DNA of 64,000 bases, taken from Micromonospora vinacea (GTDB lineage: Bacteria > Actinomycetota > Actinomycetes > Mycobacteriales > Micromonosporaceae). The notes beneath the pieces were generated by a model. The model was not told the origin of the DNA. It was given only the letters and a program-made list of their open reading frames with translations, and ran no database searches. Shown one piece after another: positions 42,831-50,632 of the stretch. A program made the position numbers and the translations under genes. Position 1 is the stretch's first letter; every line of letters begins with the position of its first letter. The DNA lies in NCBI RefSeq assembly GCF_015751785.1, contig NZ_JADOTY010000001.1, positions 3,844,001 to 3,908,000 of the forward strand. Reading direction: 5' to 3'.

Positions 42831-43798
42831 CGCAGCTGCTGCCTCCGCTCGATCCGGATGTAGAGGAGGCCGGCGATCAGGGCCAGCACGATGAGCAGGT
42901 TCCCGATGGCCGCGCCGGGGCCGAACTCGGGCAGCAGGTTGCCGAAGCCGAGCCGGTACGACCAGGTGGCGAGTGTCGCCGAGGAACCGGTCGGACCGCC
43001 CTTCGTCATGATCCAGATGATGTCGAAGACCTTCAGCGTGTAGATCAGCCCCAGCAGCAGGGTGATCAGGGAGACGGGACGCAGCAACGGGAAGGTGATC
43101 CCCCAGAACCGTTGCCACCCCGTCGCCCCGTCGAGCGCGGACGCCTCGTACATCTCCGTCGGGATCGCCTGGAGGCCGCTGTAGAGCACCACCAGGTTGA
43201 ACGGGATGCCGATCCAGATGTTCGCGATGATCACCGAGGTCAGCGACCAGCCCGGCGACGTGAGCCAGTTGACCGGGCCGATCCCGACGACGCCGAGCGC
43301 CGTGTTGACCAGCCCCGAGTCGCTGTTGAGCATCCACGACCAGGTCGACGCCGAGACGATCAGCGGCAGCAGCCACGGTACGAGGATCAGCGCCCGCAAC
43401 GTGCGCGACAGCGGGAAGTGCTTGTAGAAGAAGAGGGCCAGGGCCATGCCGATGGTGAACTGGAAGGCGAGCGAGGCCGCGGTGAAGACCACTGTGTGCG
43501 TCAGCGTCGGCCCGAAGGCCGGGTCGGTCAGCACGGCCCGGTAGTTGTCGAGGCCAGCGAAGGGGGCACCGCCCTGCACGAACGAGCGGACTGTGTACTC
43601 CCGCAGGCTCAACTCGACATTGCGGTAGAGCGGGTAGGCGTAGAAGGCCGCCAGGTAGAGGGTCACGGGTGCCAGGAAGCCCCACGCCCACCATCGGCTG
43701 GGCCGGCGGGCACGGGACGGGGGAGGCCCGGGTGGGGCGGCGGTCGCCGCCCCACCCTGGTCTCGTACGGCGGTGGAGGTCTCTGTCGTGGGGGGCAT
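42827..43798 (-). CDS. Sugar ABC permease, CUT1 MalF-type
   Basis: This 323-residue protein has a Pro/Arg-rich cytoplasmic N-terminus (about 1-35), six helices and the EAA loop MYEASALDGATGWQRFWGIT. It includes LTHTVVFTAASLAFQFTIGM and LLLGLIYTLKVFDIIWIMTK as standard membrane segments. It forms the heterodimeric channel with the MalG-type permease and lies 18 bp after the binding-protein gene. Confidence 0.92.
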   Translation of the reverse strand: MPPTTETSTAVRDQGGAATAAPPGPPPSRARRPSRWWAWGFLAPVTLYLAAFYAYPLYRNVELSLREYTVRSFVQGGAPFAGLDNYRAVLTDPAFGPTLTHTVVFTAASLAFQFTIGMALALFFYKHFPLSRTLRALILVPWLLPLIVSASTWSWMLNSDSGLVNTALGVVGIGPVNWLTSPGWSLTSVIIANIWIGIPFNLVVLYSGLQAIPTEMYEASALDGATGWQRFWGITFPLLRPVSLITLLLGLIYTLKVFDIIWIMTKGGPTGSSATLATWSYRLGFGNLLPEFGPGAAIGNLLIVLALIAGLLYIRIERRQQLR

Positions 43799-43816
43799 GG
43801 TGTCGGTTCGGTTCGC

Positions 43817-45055
43817 TTACCTGGTCGTGGCGGCGGTCTGCGCGGCGGTCAACGCCTCCTGTGGCGACTTGCCCCCGCTGAGGGCCGACTGCACGGCGGT
43901 CCACAGCGCCTCGGAGATCTTCGGGTACTTCGTGCCGAGGTCGTCACCGGTGCGGCCCTTGGCGGCCCGGACCGCCTCCACCCAGACCTTGAGCTTGGGG
44001 TCCGCGGTGGCCTGTCGCTCCTGAACGGCGGCGACGGGTGCGACGTAGGAGAGCGTGGTGTCAGTGGTGAGGAGGTTGTCGGCGTTGGTCAGGCAGGCGA
44101 CGAGCTTCTGCGAGGTCTCGTACCGGCCGGTGTTCTTCTGCACCGGAATGGAGACGAACTCACCACCGGTGGGCGCCGGGGCGGGCCCGCCCGCGCTGGC
44201 CGGGATCGCGATCGTGCCGTACGAGAAGCCGAGCTTCTCCGCGTTGGCCAGTTGCCAGGTGCCGTTCTCGGCGAACGCGTAGTTGCCGGTGGCGAACTCC
44301 TGCCAACTCGTGGTCTGGGTGTTGTTGATGACGGAGTTCGGGGCGTGACCCTGCTTGAGCCAGTCGGTCCAGAGCGTCAGCGCGGACACCGCCTGCGGGG
44401 AGTCGAGGCTGGTCAGCTGGGCACCGGAGCCCCAGAACCAGGGCAGGAACTGGAAACTGCCCTCCTCGGTGCCGATCGCGGAGAAGGTGATGCCCTTCTT
44501 CCCCTTGGCCTTGACCTTGGTCAGTGCCGCGGTCAGTGACGTCCAGTCCTTGACGGCGGCGGGATCGACGCCGGCGGCGGTGAGGAGATCCTTGTTGTAG
44601 TAGAGGGCGAGGGTGTTCGCCCCGATCGGCACCCCGTAGGTCTTGCCGTCGCTCTGGCCGGCGCCGAGCAGGTTCTTCTCCATGGCCGAGACGTCCAGCT
44701 TGTTGTCGTCGGTGGTGGTGAGCGCACCGGCCTCGGCCAGAGTCGAGATGACCGGGTTGTCCACGATCAGCACGTCCGGTGAGTTTCCCTGCTGGGCGGC
44801 GAGCAGCGCCTTGTTTGTCAGGTCGGTCGTGTCGTAGCCGGTTCGCTCGACCGAGACACCCGCGGAGGTGCCGCATTTCTTGAGCAGCGCGACCCACTCG
44901 GAGTCGTCGGCGAACTGTGGATACGGGTCCCAGACGAGGTAGGCGCCGCCGTCGGCGGGGCCGTCGGCGGACGACGAGCAGGCACTGCCTGTCACTGCGG
45001 CGAGAGCTATCACGGCGACGGCGGCCAGGCGCCGCCGACGACTGAGTCCGGTCAT
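43817..45055 (-). CDS. Sugar-binding lipoprotein of CUT1 ABC importer
   Basis: This 412-residue extracellular solute-binding protein has a lipoprotein signal (RLAAVAVIALAAVTGSAC). It shows the family pattern SPDVLIVDNPVISTLAEAGA, KTYGVPIGANTLALYYNKDL and AENGTWQLANAEKLGFSYGT. It captures an oligosaccharide for the two permeases downstream. The operon is headed by tandem CGAATCGATTCG-type operators and a promoter on the minus strand, so it is probably repressed by the LacI protein at 39213. Confidence 0.92.
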   Translation of the reverse strand: MTGLSRRRRLAAVAVIALAAVTGSACSSSADGPADGGAYLVWDPYPQFADDSEWVALLKKCGTSAGVSVERTGYDTTDLTNKALLAAQQGNSPDVLIVDNPVISTLAEAGALTTTDDNKLDVSAMEKNLLGAGQSDGKTYGVPIGANTLALYYNKDLLTAAGVDPAAVKDWTSLTAALTKVKAKGKKGITFSAIGTEEGSFQFLPWFWGSGAQLTSLDSPQAVSALTLWTDWLKQGHAPNSVINNTQTTSWQEFATGNYAFAENGTWQLANAEKLGFSYGTIAIPASAGGPAPAPTGGEFVSIPVQKNTGRYETSQKLVACLTNADNLLTTDTTLSYVAPVAAVQERQATADPKLKVWVEAVRAAKGRTGDDLGTKYPKISEALWTAVQSALSGGKSPQEALTAAQTAATTR

Positions 45056-45110
45056 GTGTTGCCTCACTTCAAATCGATCGTCAGGTGGGGTGTGTGGGGT
45101 GATCGTCGCG

Positions 45111-45128
45111 GGTTGGACCAGTCCAACC
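45111..45128. promoter_or_regulatory. 18-bp dyad in the importer 5' leader
   Basis: GGTTGGAC-CA-GTCCAACC is a perfect 8-2-8 inverted repeat between the predicted transcription start (about 45157, minus strand) and the lipoprotein start. It could be a second operator or an RNA hairpin. The likely binder is unknown. Confidence 0.5.
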
Positions 45129-45134
45129 ATGCGG

Positions 45135-45193
45135 CGAATCGATTCGACGAATCGGTTCGCCCGAAGATAGGTCTGGCCATGCCCAGGGGTCAA
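45135..45193 (-). promoter_or_regulatory. Importer promoter with tandem LacI-type operators
   Basis: On the minus strand TTGACC (45188-45193), an 18-bp spacer and TATCTT (45164-45169) form the promoter. Directly downstream lie CGAATCGGTTCG (45148-45159, plus-strand reading) and CGAATCGATTCG (45135-45146), 13 bp apart, covering the start site. Confidence 0.7.
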
Positions 45194-45256
45194 GAGTCAG
45201 TTGACCGTGCTGGGGGGATCGCTGGGCAACATGGGCGTTACCGCACCGTCACTTCA

Positions 45257-45304
45257 TTGACACGGTTCAGTCTCCGGTCCTACGATCCGTGCGAATCGAT
45301 TCGC
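45257..45304 (+). promoter_or_regulatory. GH39-like gene promoter with operator at +1
   Basis: TTGACA (45257-45262), an 18-bp spacer and TACGAT (45281-45286) are followed by GCGAATCGATTCGC (45291-45304) at the expected start site. The geometry is almost the same as at 47260-47307. Confidence 0.75.
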
Positions 45305-45354
45305 AAGCGCTGCCCTCCGGAGAGCGTCCCCCGCGCCCCACCAAGGAGCCGCCC

Positions 45355-47190
45355 GTGAAAACCCCGTCCCGCAGCAGGTCAGGACGAGCCCGTGTGTTCG
45401 TGGCCCGACTCGTCGTCGGCCTGCTCGCCGCCGCTGCCGCCGTCACCGTCGCCTCGTCCCCCGCCCAGGCCGCCGACGAGTCGATCAGCGTCAACTTCGC
45501 CACCACCAACGGCGCGCCGACCTACCGCGCCTCCGGCTGGATCTACGGCATGACCGAGAACGCCAGCGGGCCCGCCGACCACTTCTACCGGGACGTCAAG
45601 TTCCAGTACATGCGCGCCGGCGGCGCGCAGCTGCCGGGGAGTGGCTGGGTCGGCGGAACCTACGACCGGCGCTGGAACTCCACACTCGCCCAGGCACGTC
45701 GGACCACAGCCCTCGGCGGGAAGTTCATCATCCTGCCGCACGACCTCTGGGGTGCCGACGGCGCCGGAATCTCCCGCTTCCCTGGTGACAACGGAAACTG
45801 GACCGACTACGACAACTTCCTGACCCGCCTGATCAACGACGTCCGGGCGTCCGGGCTGTCGGTGCAGTGGGACATCTGGAACGAGCCCAACATCACCATC
45901 TTCTGGAACCGGCCGATCTCCCAGTACCTCGAACTGTGGCGTCGGACCTACCAGCGCATCCGGGCGGAGTTCCCCAGCCAGCTCATCGTCGGGCCGAGCT
46001 GTGCCTGCGTACCGTCGACCAACCACGCCTTCTGGAACCAGTACCTGGACTTCGTCCGCTCGACGAACACGGTGCCCGACATCATCAGCTGGCACTCGCT
46101 GCCCGGTGACCCGGTCGCGAACGTCGCCGCCGCCAACGCCACCCTCGACCCGCGCGGCATCGCCCACCCGCGTCCGTACCAGATCAACGAGTACGGCGCG
46201 CCCGACGAGCAGAACCCGGCCGACGGCGCCTGGTACATCGCACGTCTGGAGCGGGCGCGGGCGGACGGTCTGCGGGCCAACTGGGCCAGCGGCGGCAGCC
46301 TGCACAACGACCTCGGCAACCTGCTGATCCGTAACTCGGCCGGCCAGCACCAGCCCAAGGGGGAGTGGTGGAACTACCGCTACTACGCCTCCCAGGTCGG
46401 GGAGAACGTCGCGGTGACCCCCAGTCAGTCGTACGACGCGTACGCCACGAAGACGGCCGGGGTGGCGAAGGTGCTCATCGGCGGTGGCCGTACCACCGGG
46501 AACCTGACCGTCAACCTGCAACGCCTGGACACCACCAGCGGCATCGTGCAGAACAGCCAGGTCCGGGTGCTCACCCAACGCATCCCGCACAACGGTGGCG
46601 GCGCCGTGGCGGGGCCGGTCACGGTCTCGAACAGCGTGGTCGGGGTGTCCAACAACAACGTCACAGTGACAGTGCCGTACACCAACCAGACCGACACCTA
46701 CACCGTCACGCTGCTGCCCCCCTCCGACGGTGGCTTCCAATCGGTGGCGGTGGCCCAACACTCGCAGCAGTGCCTGAACAACGCCGGCCTGAGCACCGCC
46801 GACGGCAACGTCCAACAGCAGAACTACTGCGACGGCGGTGACCAGCAGCTCTGGAACTTCCGCCCGGTCGCCGGTGTGGCCAACACCTACACCGTGGTCA
46901 ACCAGCAGAGCGGCAAGTGCCTCGACGTCAGCGGCGTGTCCACCGCCGACGGCGCGGCAGTGCACCAGTGGACCTGCCTGAACAGCCTCAACCAGCAGTT
47001 CACGCTGCGCAAGGTGACCTACTCGGGCAACGACTCGCACGACTACCAACTCGTCGCCCGGCACAGCGGCAAGTGTGTCGATGTCAACGCGGTCTCCACG
47101 GCGGCCGGCGCGCTTGTCCACCAGTGGACCTGCAGGGCGGCCAACCAGGGCAGCCCGTTGAACCAGACGTGGCGGCTCCTGGGTCGGTAG
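45355..47190 (+). CDS. Secreted GH39-like glycoside hydrolase with C-terminal CBM13
   Basis: This 611-residue exported enzyme has a signal (residues 1-42, ending PAQAADE) and a clan GH-A TIM barrel (about 45-345) with acid/base Glu177 in VQWDIWNEPNITIFW and nucleophile Glu279 in YQINEYGAPDEQNPADG. A beta domain follows (about 350-480), then a ricin-type CBM13 (about 485-611, with cysteines and repeated Q-x-W). GH39 includes beta-xylosidases and arabinobiosidases; the exact activity is unclear. GTG at 45355 follows AAGGAG. It is controlled by the CGAATCGATTCG operator. Confidence 0.83.
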   Translation: MKTPSRSRSGRARVFVARLVVGLLAAAAAVTVASSPAQAADESISVNFATTNGAPTYRASGWIYGMTENASGPADHFYRDVKFQYMRAGGAQLPGSGWVGGTYDRRWNSTLAQARRTTALGGKFIILPHDLWGADGAGISRFPGDNGNWTDYDNFLTRLINDVRASGLSVQWDIWNEPNITIFWNRPISQYLELWRRTYQRIRAEFPSQLIVGPSCACVPSTNHAFWNQYLDFVRSTNTVPDIISWHSLPGDPVANVAAANATLDPRGIAHPRPYQINEYGAPDEQNPADGAWYIARLERARADGLRANWASGGSLHNDLGNLLIRNSAGQHQPKGEWWNYRYYASQVGENVAVTPSQSYDAYATKTAGVAKVLIGGGRTTGNLTVNLQRLDTTSGIVQNSQVRVLTQRIPHNGGGAVAGPVTVSNSVVGVSNNNVTVTVPYTNQTDTYTVTLLPPSDGGFQSVAVAQHSQQCLNNAGLSTADGNVQQQNYCDGGDQQLWNFRPVAGVANTYTVVNQQSGKCLDVSGVSTADGAAVHQWTCLNSLNQQFTLRKVTYSGNDSHDYQLVARHSGKCVDVNAVSTAAGALVHQWTCRAANQGSPLNQTWRLLGR

Positions 47191-47201
47191 GCGTCCCGGG
47201 G

Positions 47202-47246
47202 GAGGTGGTGCGCTGGCCGTCCGCCCAGCGGCCAGCGCACCACCTC
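47202..47246 (+). terminator. Strong hairpin after the GH39-like gene
   Basis: GAGGTGGTGCGCTGGCC (47202-47218) and GGCCAGCGCACCACCTC (47230-47246) form a perfect 17-bp stem with an 11-nt loop, 11 bp after the stop codon. It insulates the next promoter. Confidence 0.8.
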
Positions 47247-47259
47247 GCCACCGCATTCA

Positions 47260-47307
47260 TTGACATGAATTAATTAAAGGTCATACGATTCGCTCCGAAT
47301 CGATTCG
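47260..47307 (+). promoter_or_regulatory. CBM13-GH54 gene promoter with operator at +1
   Basis: TTGACA (47260-47265), an 18-bp spacer (containing AT-rich AATTAATTAAAG) and TACGAT (47284-47289) are followed by CGAATCGATTCG (47296-47307) at the expected start site. Confidence 0.75.
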
Positions 47308-47375
47308 CCACCGCCACCGCCCCCGTGGCGCGTCGACACCCCCACCGCGCTTCCACGACTCCGAGGAGCCACCTC

Positions 47376-48950
47376 GTGCGAACCCCGTCCCCCCTCGGGC
47401 CAGGAACAGCCCGTGATCTCGTCCCGAGACGTCGTCGCGCCCGACGTCTGACCGCCCTGGCGGCCGCGCTGGTCGGCGTGCTCGTCGGCATCGGCGCCGC
47501 CCCCGGCGCACCGTCGCCGATCGCCGAGGCAGCCGCCGCCCCGATGGCGGCCGCCATCGCGCCGGGGCAGAGCACCCCGATCGTCGGTACGCCGTCCGGC
47601 CGCTGCCTCGAAGTGCCCAACTCCAGCACCACCAACGGCACCCAGACGCAACTCTGGGACTGCAACGGCAGTGCCGGCCAGACCTGGACGTGGACGTCGA
47701 CCAAGCAACTCCAGGTGTACGGCAACAAGTGCCTGGACGCCTCCGGCCGCGGCACCGCCAACGGCACCCAGGTGATCATCTGGGACTGCAACGGCCAGAA
47801 CAACCAGCAGTGGAACGTCAACAGCAACGGCACCATCACCGGCGTGCAGTCCGGGCTCTGCCTCGACGCCAACGGCGCCGCCACCGCCAACGGCACCAAG
47901 GTCATCCTCTGGGCCTGCAACGGCGGCGCCAACCAGCAGTGGGCCTCGCCGACCACCACCCCGCCGCCGACCAACCCGCCGACCGGCGCGCGGCCCTGTG
48001 ACATCTACGCCTCCGGCGGCACCCCGTGCATCGCGGCGCACAGCACCACGCGGGCGCTCTACGAGGCGTACGCCGGCAACCTCTACCAGGTCCGACGCTC
48101 GTCGGACAACACGACCCGCAACATCGGGCTCACGGGGACCGGTGGCACCGCCAACGCGGCGACGCAGGACTCGTTCTGCTCCGGCACGACCTGCGTGATC
48201 ACTGTCGTCTTCGACCAGTCCGGGCGCGGCAACGACCTCTGGTACCAGGGGTCGAGCGTCGTTCCGGGCTCCCCGCAGAGCAGGCCGGCGATCGCGACCT
48301 CGGAGTCGCTGACCGTGGGCGGCGCGAAGGCGTACTCGCTCTACATCAACCCCGGCAACAGCTACTGGCGCGACGGGCACCTCACCGGCGTGCCGACCGG
48401 CGCGGCACCCGAGGGCATGTACATGGTGACCAGCGGGACGCACGTCAACAGTGGTTGCTGCTTCGACTACGGCAACAGCGAGACGACCAGGAAGGCCGAC
48501 GCCGCCGGGGCGATGGACGCCATCAACTTCAGTAAGCAGTGCTGGTTCGGCGGCTGCTCCGGCAGCGGCCCCTGGGTGCAGGCCGACCTCGAGTGGGGTC
48601 TCTTCCCAGGCGGCAGCAGCTCCTGGAACCCGAACCAACGGGCGTTCACCAGCAAGTTCGTCACCGCGACGCTCAAGAACAACGGCACGACCCGGTTCGC
48701 CATCAAGGGCAGTGACGCGCAGGCCGGCAGCCTCTACACGCTGTACGACGGCTCGCTCCCGCCGGGATACAGCCCGATGAAGAAGCAGGGCGCGATCATC
48801 CTGGGCAGTGGCGGTGACTGCTGCAAGCCCGACGGCGGCGCGAACCTGAGCGCCGGCACCTTCTACGAGGGGGCCATGGTCTCCGGCTATCCGTCCGACG
48901 CGACCGAGAACGCCGTGCAGGCCAGCGTGGTGACCGCCGGATACCGCTGA
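47376..48950 (+). CDS. Secreted GH54 alpha-L-arabinofuranosidase with N-terminal CBM13
   Basis: This 524-residue exported enzyme has a long basic N-terminus and hydrophobic signal (residues 1-60). A ricin-type CBM13 (about 64-195, with GNKCLDASGRGTANGTQVII and ITGVQSGLCLDANGAATANG) is joined by a short Thr/Pro linker to a GH54 catalytic domain (about 207-524, RPCDIYASGGTPCIAAHSTT, CVITVVFDQSGRGNDL, CCFDYGNSETTR, GPWVQADLEWGLFPGG). The domain order is the reverse of the paralogue at 37532. GTG 47376 follows CGAGGAG. It is under a CGAATCGATTCG operator. Confidence 0.88.
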   Translation: MRTPSPLGPGTARDLVPRRRRARRLTALAAALVGVLVGIGAAPGAPSPIAEAAAAPMAAAIAPGQSTPIVGTPSGRCLEVPNSSTTNGTQTQLWDCNGSAGQTWTWTSTKQLQVYGNKCLDASGRGTANGTQVIIWDCNGQNNQQWNVNSNGTITGVQSGLCLDANGAATANGTKVILWACNGGANQQWASPTTTPPPTNPPTGARPCDIYASGGTPCIAAHSTTRALYEAYAGNLYQVRRSSDNTTRNIGLTGTGGTANAATQDSFCSGTTCVITVVFDQSGRGNDLWYQGSSVVPGSPQSRPAIATSESLTVGGAKAYSLYINPGNSYWRDGHLTGVPTGAAPEGMYMVTSGTHVNSGCCFDYGNSETTRKADAAGAMDAINFSKQCWFGGCSGSGPWVQADLEWGLFPGGSSSWNPNQRAFTSKFVTATLKNNGTTRFAIKGSDAQAGSLYTLYDGSLPPGYSPMKKQGAIILGSGGDCCKPDGGANLSAGTFYEGAMVSGYPSDATENAVQASVVTAGYR

Positions 48951-48973
48951 TCCTGGCGACGCCCGAACGAGTC

Positions 48974-49008
48974 GTGCGCCGGTCACCACCAGGTGGTGAC
49001 CGGCGCAC
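48974..49008. terminator. Bidirectional terminator between GH54 and esterase genes
   Basis: GTGCGCCGGTCACCACC (48974-48990) and GGTGGTGACCGGCGCAC (48992-49008) form a perfect 17-bp inverted repeat around one base, between convergent genes. Confidence 0.8.
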
Positions 49009-49032
49009 GCGCGGGTGGACGTCGATACCGTC

Positions 49033-50382
49033 TCAGGCGACAGTGCAGGACGCGCCGTTGAGGGTGAACGAGGACGGTCGGGCGTTGTTACCGGTGTGGG
49101 TGGCCTGGAAGCCGAAGCTCACCGAGCCGTTGGCGGGGATGCCGCCGTTGTAGGCGACGTTGCGGGCCGTCACCTGGCCCGAGCTGGGCGAGTAGGTGGC
49201 GTTCCAGCCCGAGGTGATGGTCTGCCCACCCGGCAGGGTGAAGACCACGGACCAGCCGTTGACGGCGCTGGTGCCGGTGTTCGTGACGGTGATGTTCTCG
49301 GTCAGCCCGGTGTTCCAGGCGTTGACGTCGACGGTCACCCGACAGGCGCCGGAAGTCGGCGGCGGGGTGGTCGGCGGCGGCGTCGTGGGGGGCGGGGTGG
49401 TCGGGGGTGGCGTGGTCGGCGGCGGGGTGGTCGGCGGCGGCGTCGTGGGGTTGGTCAGTCCGAAGAACGCGATGGCGGACGCGGCCATGCCGCCGGAGGG
49501 CAGGCTGTGCCCGGCCCCCTGGATGCTGTACGCCTCGACCTGGACGGTGCCGCCGCTGTCGGCGTACCGGCGCCGGTTCCAGTTGGCCTGGGGCGTGTCG
49601 GTGGAGGTGGGTGTCTGGCTCAGCCCGAACACGTTGGTCCACTGCTCGATCGCCTCCTGCAACAGCGAGTACGGCACGAGCGTGTCGTTGGTGCCGTGCC
49701 ACAGCTGTACCCGCGGGCGCGGCCCGGAGTAGCCGGGGTACGCCTGGCGGACCGCGTCGCCCCACTGCTGCGGGGTCCGGTTCATGTTCCCGCCGGTGCA
49801 CTGGCTGCTCCCGGGCGGGTAGTCCGCCGCGTTGGCGAAGCAGTTGAACGGCACGCCCATGAACGCGGCGCCGGCCTTGAACACGTCGGGGTAGAGCGCC
49901 AGCATGTGGTTGGTCATCATCCCGCCGGACGAGCTGCCGGTGGCGTAGACCCGGTCCGGGTCGGCAGCGTACTGCTGTTGCACGTACCGGATCATCGAGA
50001 TGATCGACACCGGGTCGCTGCCTCCGCCACGCCGCTTGGCGGCGTCCGACCAGGTGTCGAAGCAGTTGCCGAAGCCGGCCTGCTGGGTCGCGGACGGGTA
50101 GATCACGATGTATCCGTACCGGTCGGCCTGGCTGGCGAACTCGCTCCCGGAGTAGAAGCCCGGGCCGGATCCGCCGCAGCCGTGCATGGCCACCACGACC
50201 GCCGGCCGGGCCGGACGGTTGTCCGGCACGTAGACGTGCATGCGCATTCGGCCCGGGTTGTCACCGAAGCTGGTCACCTCGGTCAGTGACGCCGCGTACG
50301 CGGGCCCGACCGTGGGGACCACCATGCCGGCCGCCACCAGTGACGCGGCCAGGGCGATTAGCAGTTTCCTTCTGATTCTCAA
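49033..50382 (-). CDS. Secreted PHB-depolymerase-type (CE1-like) esterase with CBM2
   Basis: This 449-residue exported enzyme has a signal (residues 1-31, ending PAYAASL) and a CE1/PHB-depolymerase-family domain (about 32-310): oxyanion region RPAVVVAMHGCGGSGPGFY, nucleophile elbow YATGSSSGGMMTNHML, acid in LWHGTNDTLVPY and His in IQGAGHSLPSGG. A linker of TTPPP repeats leads to a CBM2 (about 348-449, CRVTVDVNAWNTGLTENITV, NGWSVVFTLPGG). It probably removes acetyl or feruloyl groups from xylan. It is divergent from a PaaX-like regulator. Confidence 0.88.
   Translation of the reverse strand: MRIRRKLLIALAASLVAAGMVVPTVGPAYAASLTEVTSFGDNPGRMRMHVYVPDNRPARPAVVVAMHGCGGSGPGFYSGSEFASQADRYGYIVIYPSATQQAGFGNCFDTWSDAAKRRGGGSDPVSIISMIRYVQQQYAADPDRVYATGSSSGGMMTNHMLALYPDVFKAGAAFMGVPFNCFANAADYPPGSSQCTGGNMNRTPQQWGDAVRQAYPGYSGPRPRVQLWHGTNDTLVPYSLLQEAIEQWTNVFGLSQTPTSTDTPQANWNRRRYADSGGTVQVEAYSIQGAGHSLPSGGMAASAIAFFGLTNPTTPPPTTPPPTTPPPTTPPPTTPPPTTPPPTSGACRVTVDVNAWNTGLTENITVTNTGTSAVNGWSVVFTLPGGQTITSGWNATYSPSSGQVTARNVAYNGGIPANGSVSFGFQATHTGNNARPSSFTLNGASCTVA
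49356..49450 (-). repeat. TTPPP linker-coding tandem repeat
   Basis: About six imperfect 15-bp units (GTCGGCGGCGGGGTG-like on the plus strand) encode the Thr-Thr-Pro-Pro-Pro linker between the esterase and CBM2 domains. Such flexible, often glycosylated linkers are usual in modular cellulases. Confidence 0.75.
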
Positions 50383-50524
50383 CTGACGACTCCTTCGATT
50401 GCCTGTGCAGGCTGGATTGGCCGTGCGATCCGGTCGCGGGTCTGCCCGACTCCCGCGGTGGTCGCACGCTGCCCGCTACCTGTGGCTCGCCCAGCCCGGC
50501 TTCGGATGGCGTCGCGTGGCAATT

Positions 50525-50553
50525 AGTGTTCCCCTCGGTCCAACAAGTGTCAA
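50525..50553 (-). promoter_or_regulatory. Predicted promoter of the second CBM2 esterase
   Basis: On the minus strand TTGACA (50548-50553), a 17-bp spacer and AACACT (50525-50530). The 10-mer ATTGACACTT is shared with the promoter of the other CBM2 esterase (21351-21356). Confidence 0.45.
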
Positions 50554-50632
50554 TCGAGGAATCTCTATTTGTGACGGGTCGTGGAGGTCCGTCTACAGTC
50601 GTCATACCGTCCCCGAGGAGCACGGAGCGCCT

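Noticed and set aside
45071..45080. AAATCGATCG as a further CGAATCGATTCG site
   Set aside because: Only a half-site matches and it lies within the ribosome-binding leader, so it is too weak to list.
45379..47256. 625-codon minus-strand open frame
   Set aside because: It is antisense to the GH39-like gene, whose catalytic motifs are intact. The composition is typical of a shadow frame.
49356..49450. Short regular repeats considered as a CRISPR array
   Set aside because: The 15-bp units have no spacers and encode a TTPPP protein linker inside an esterase gene.
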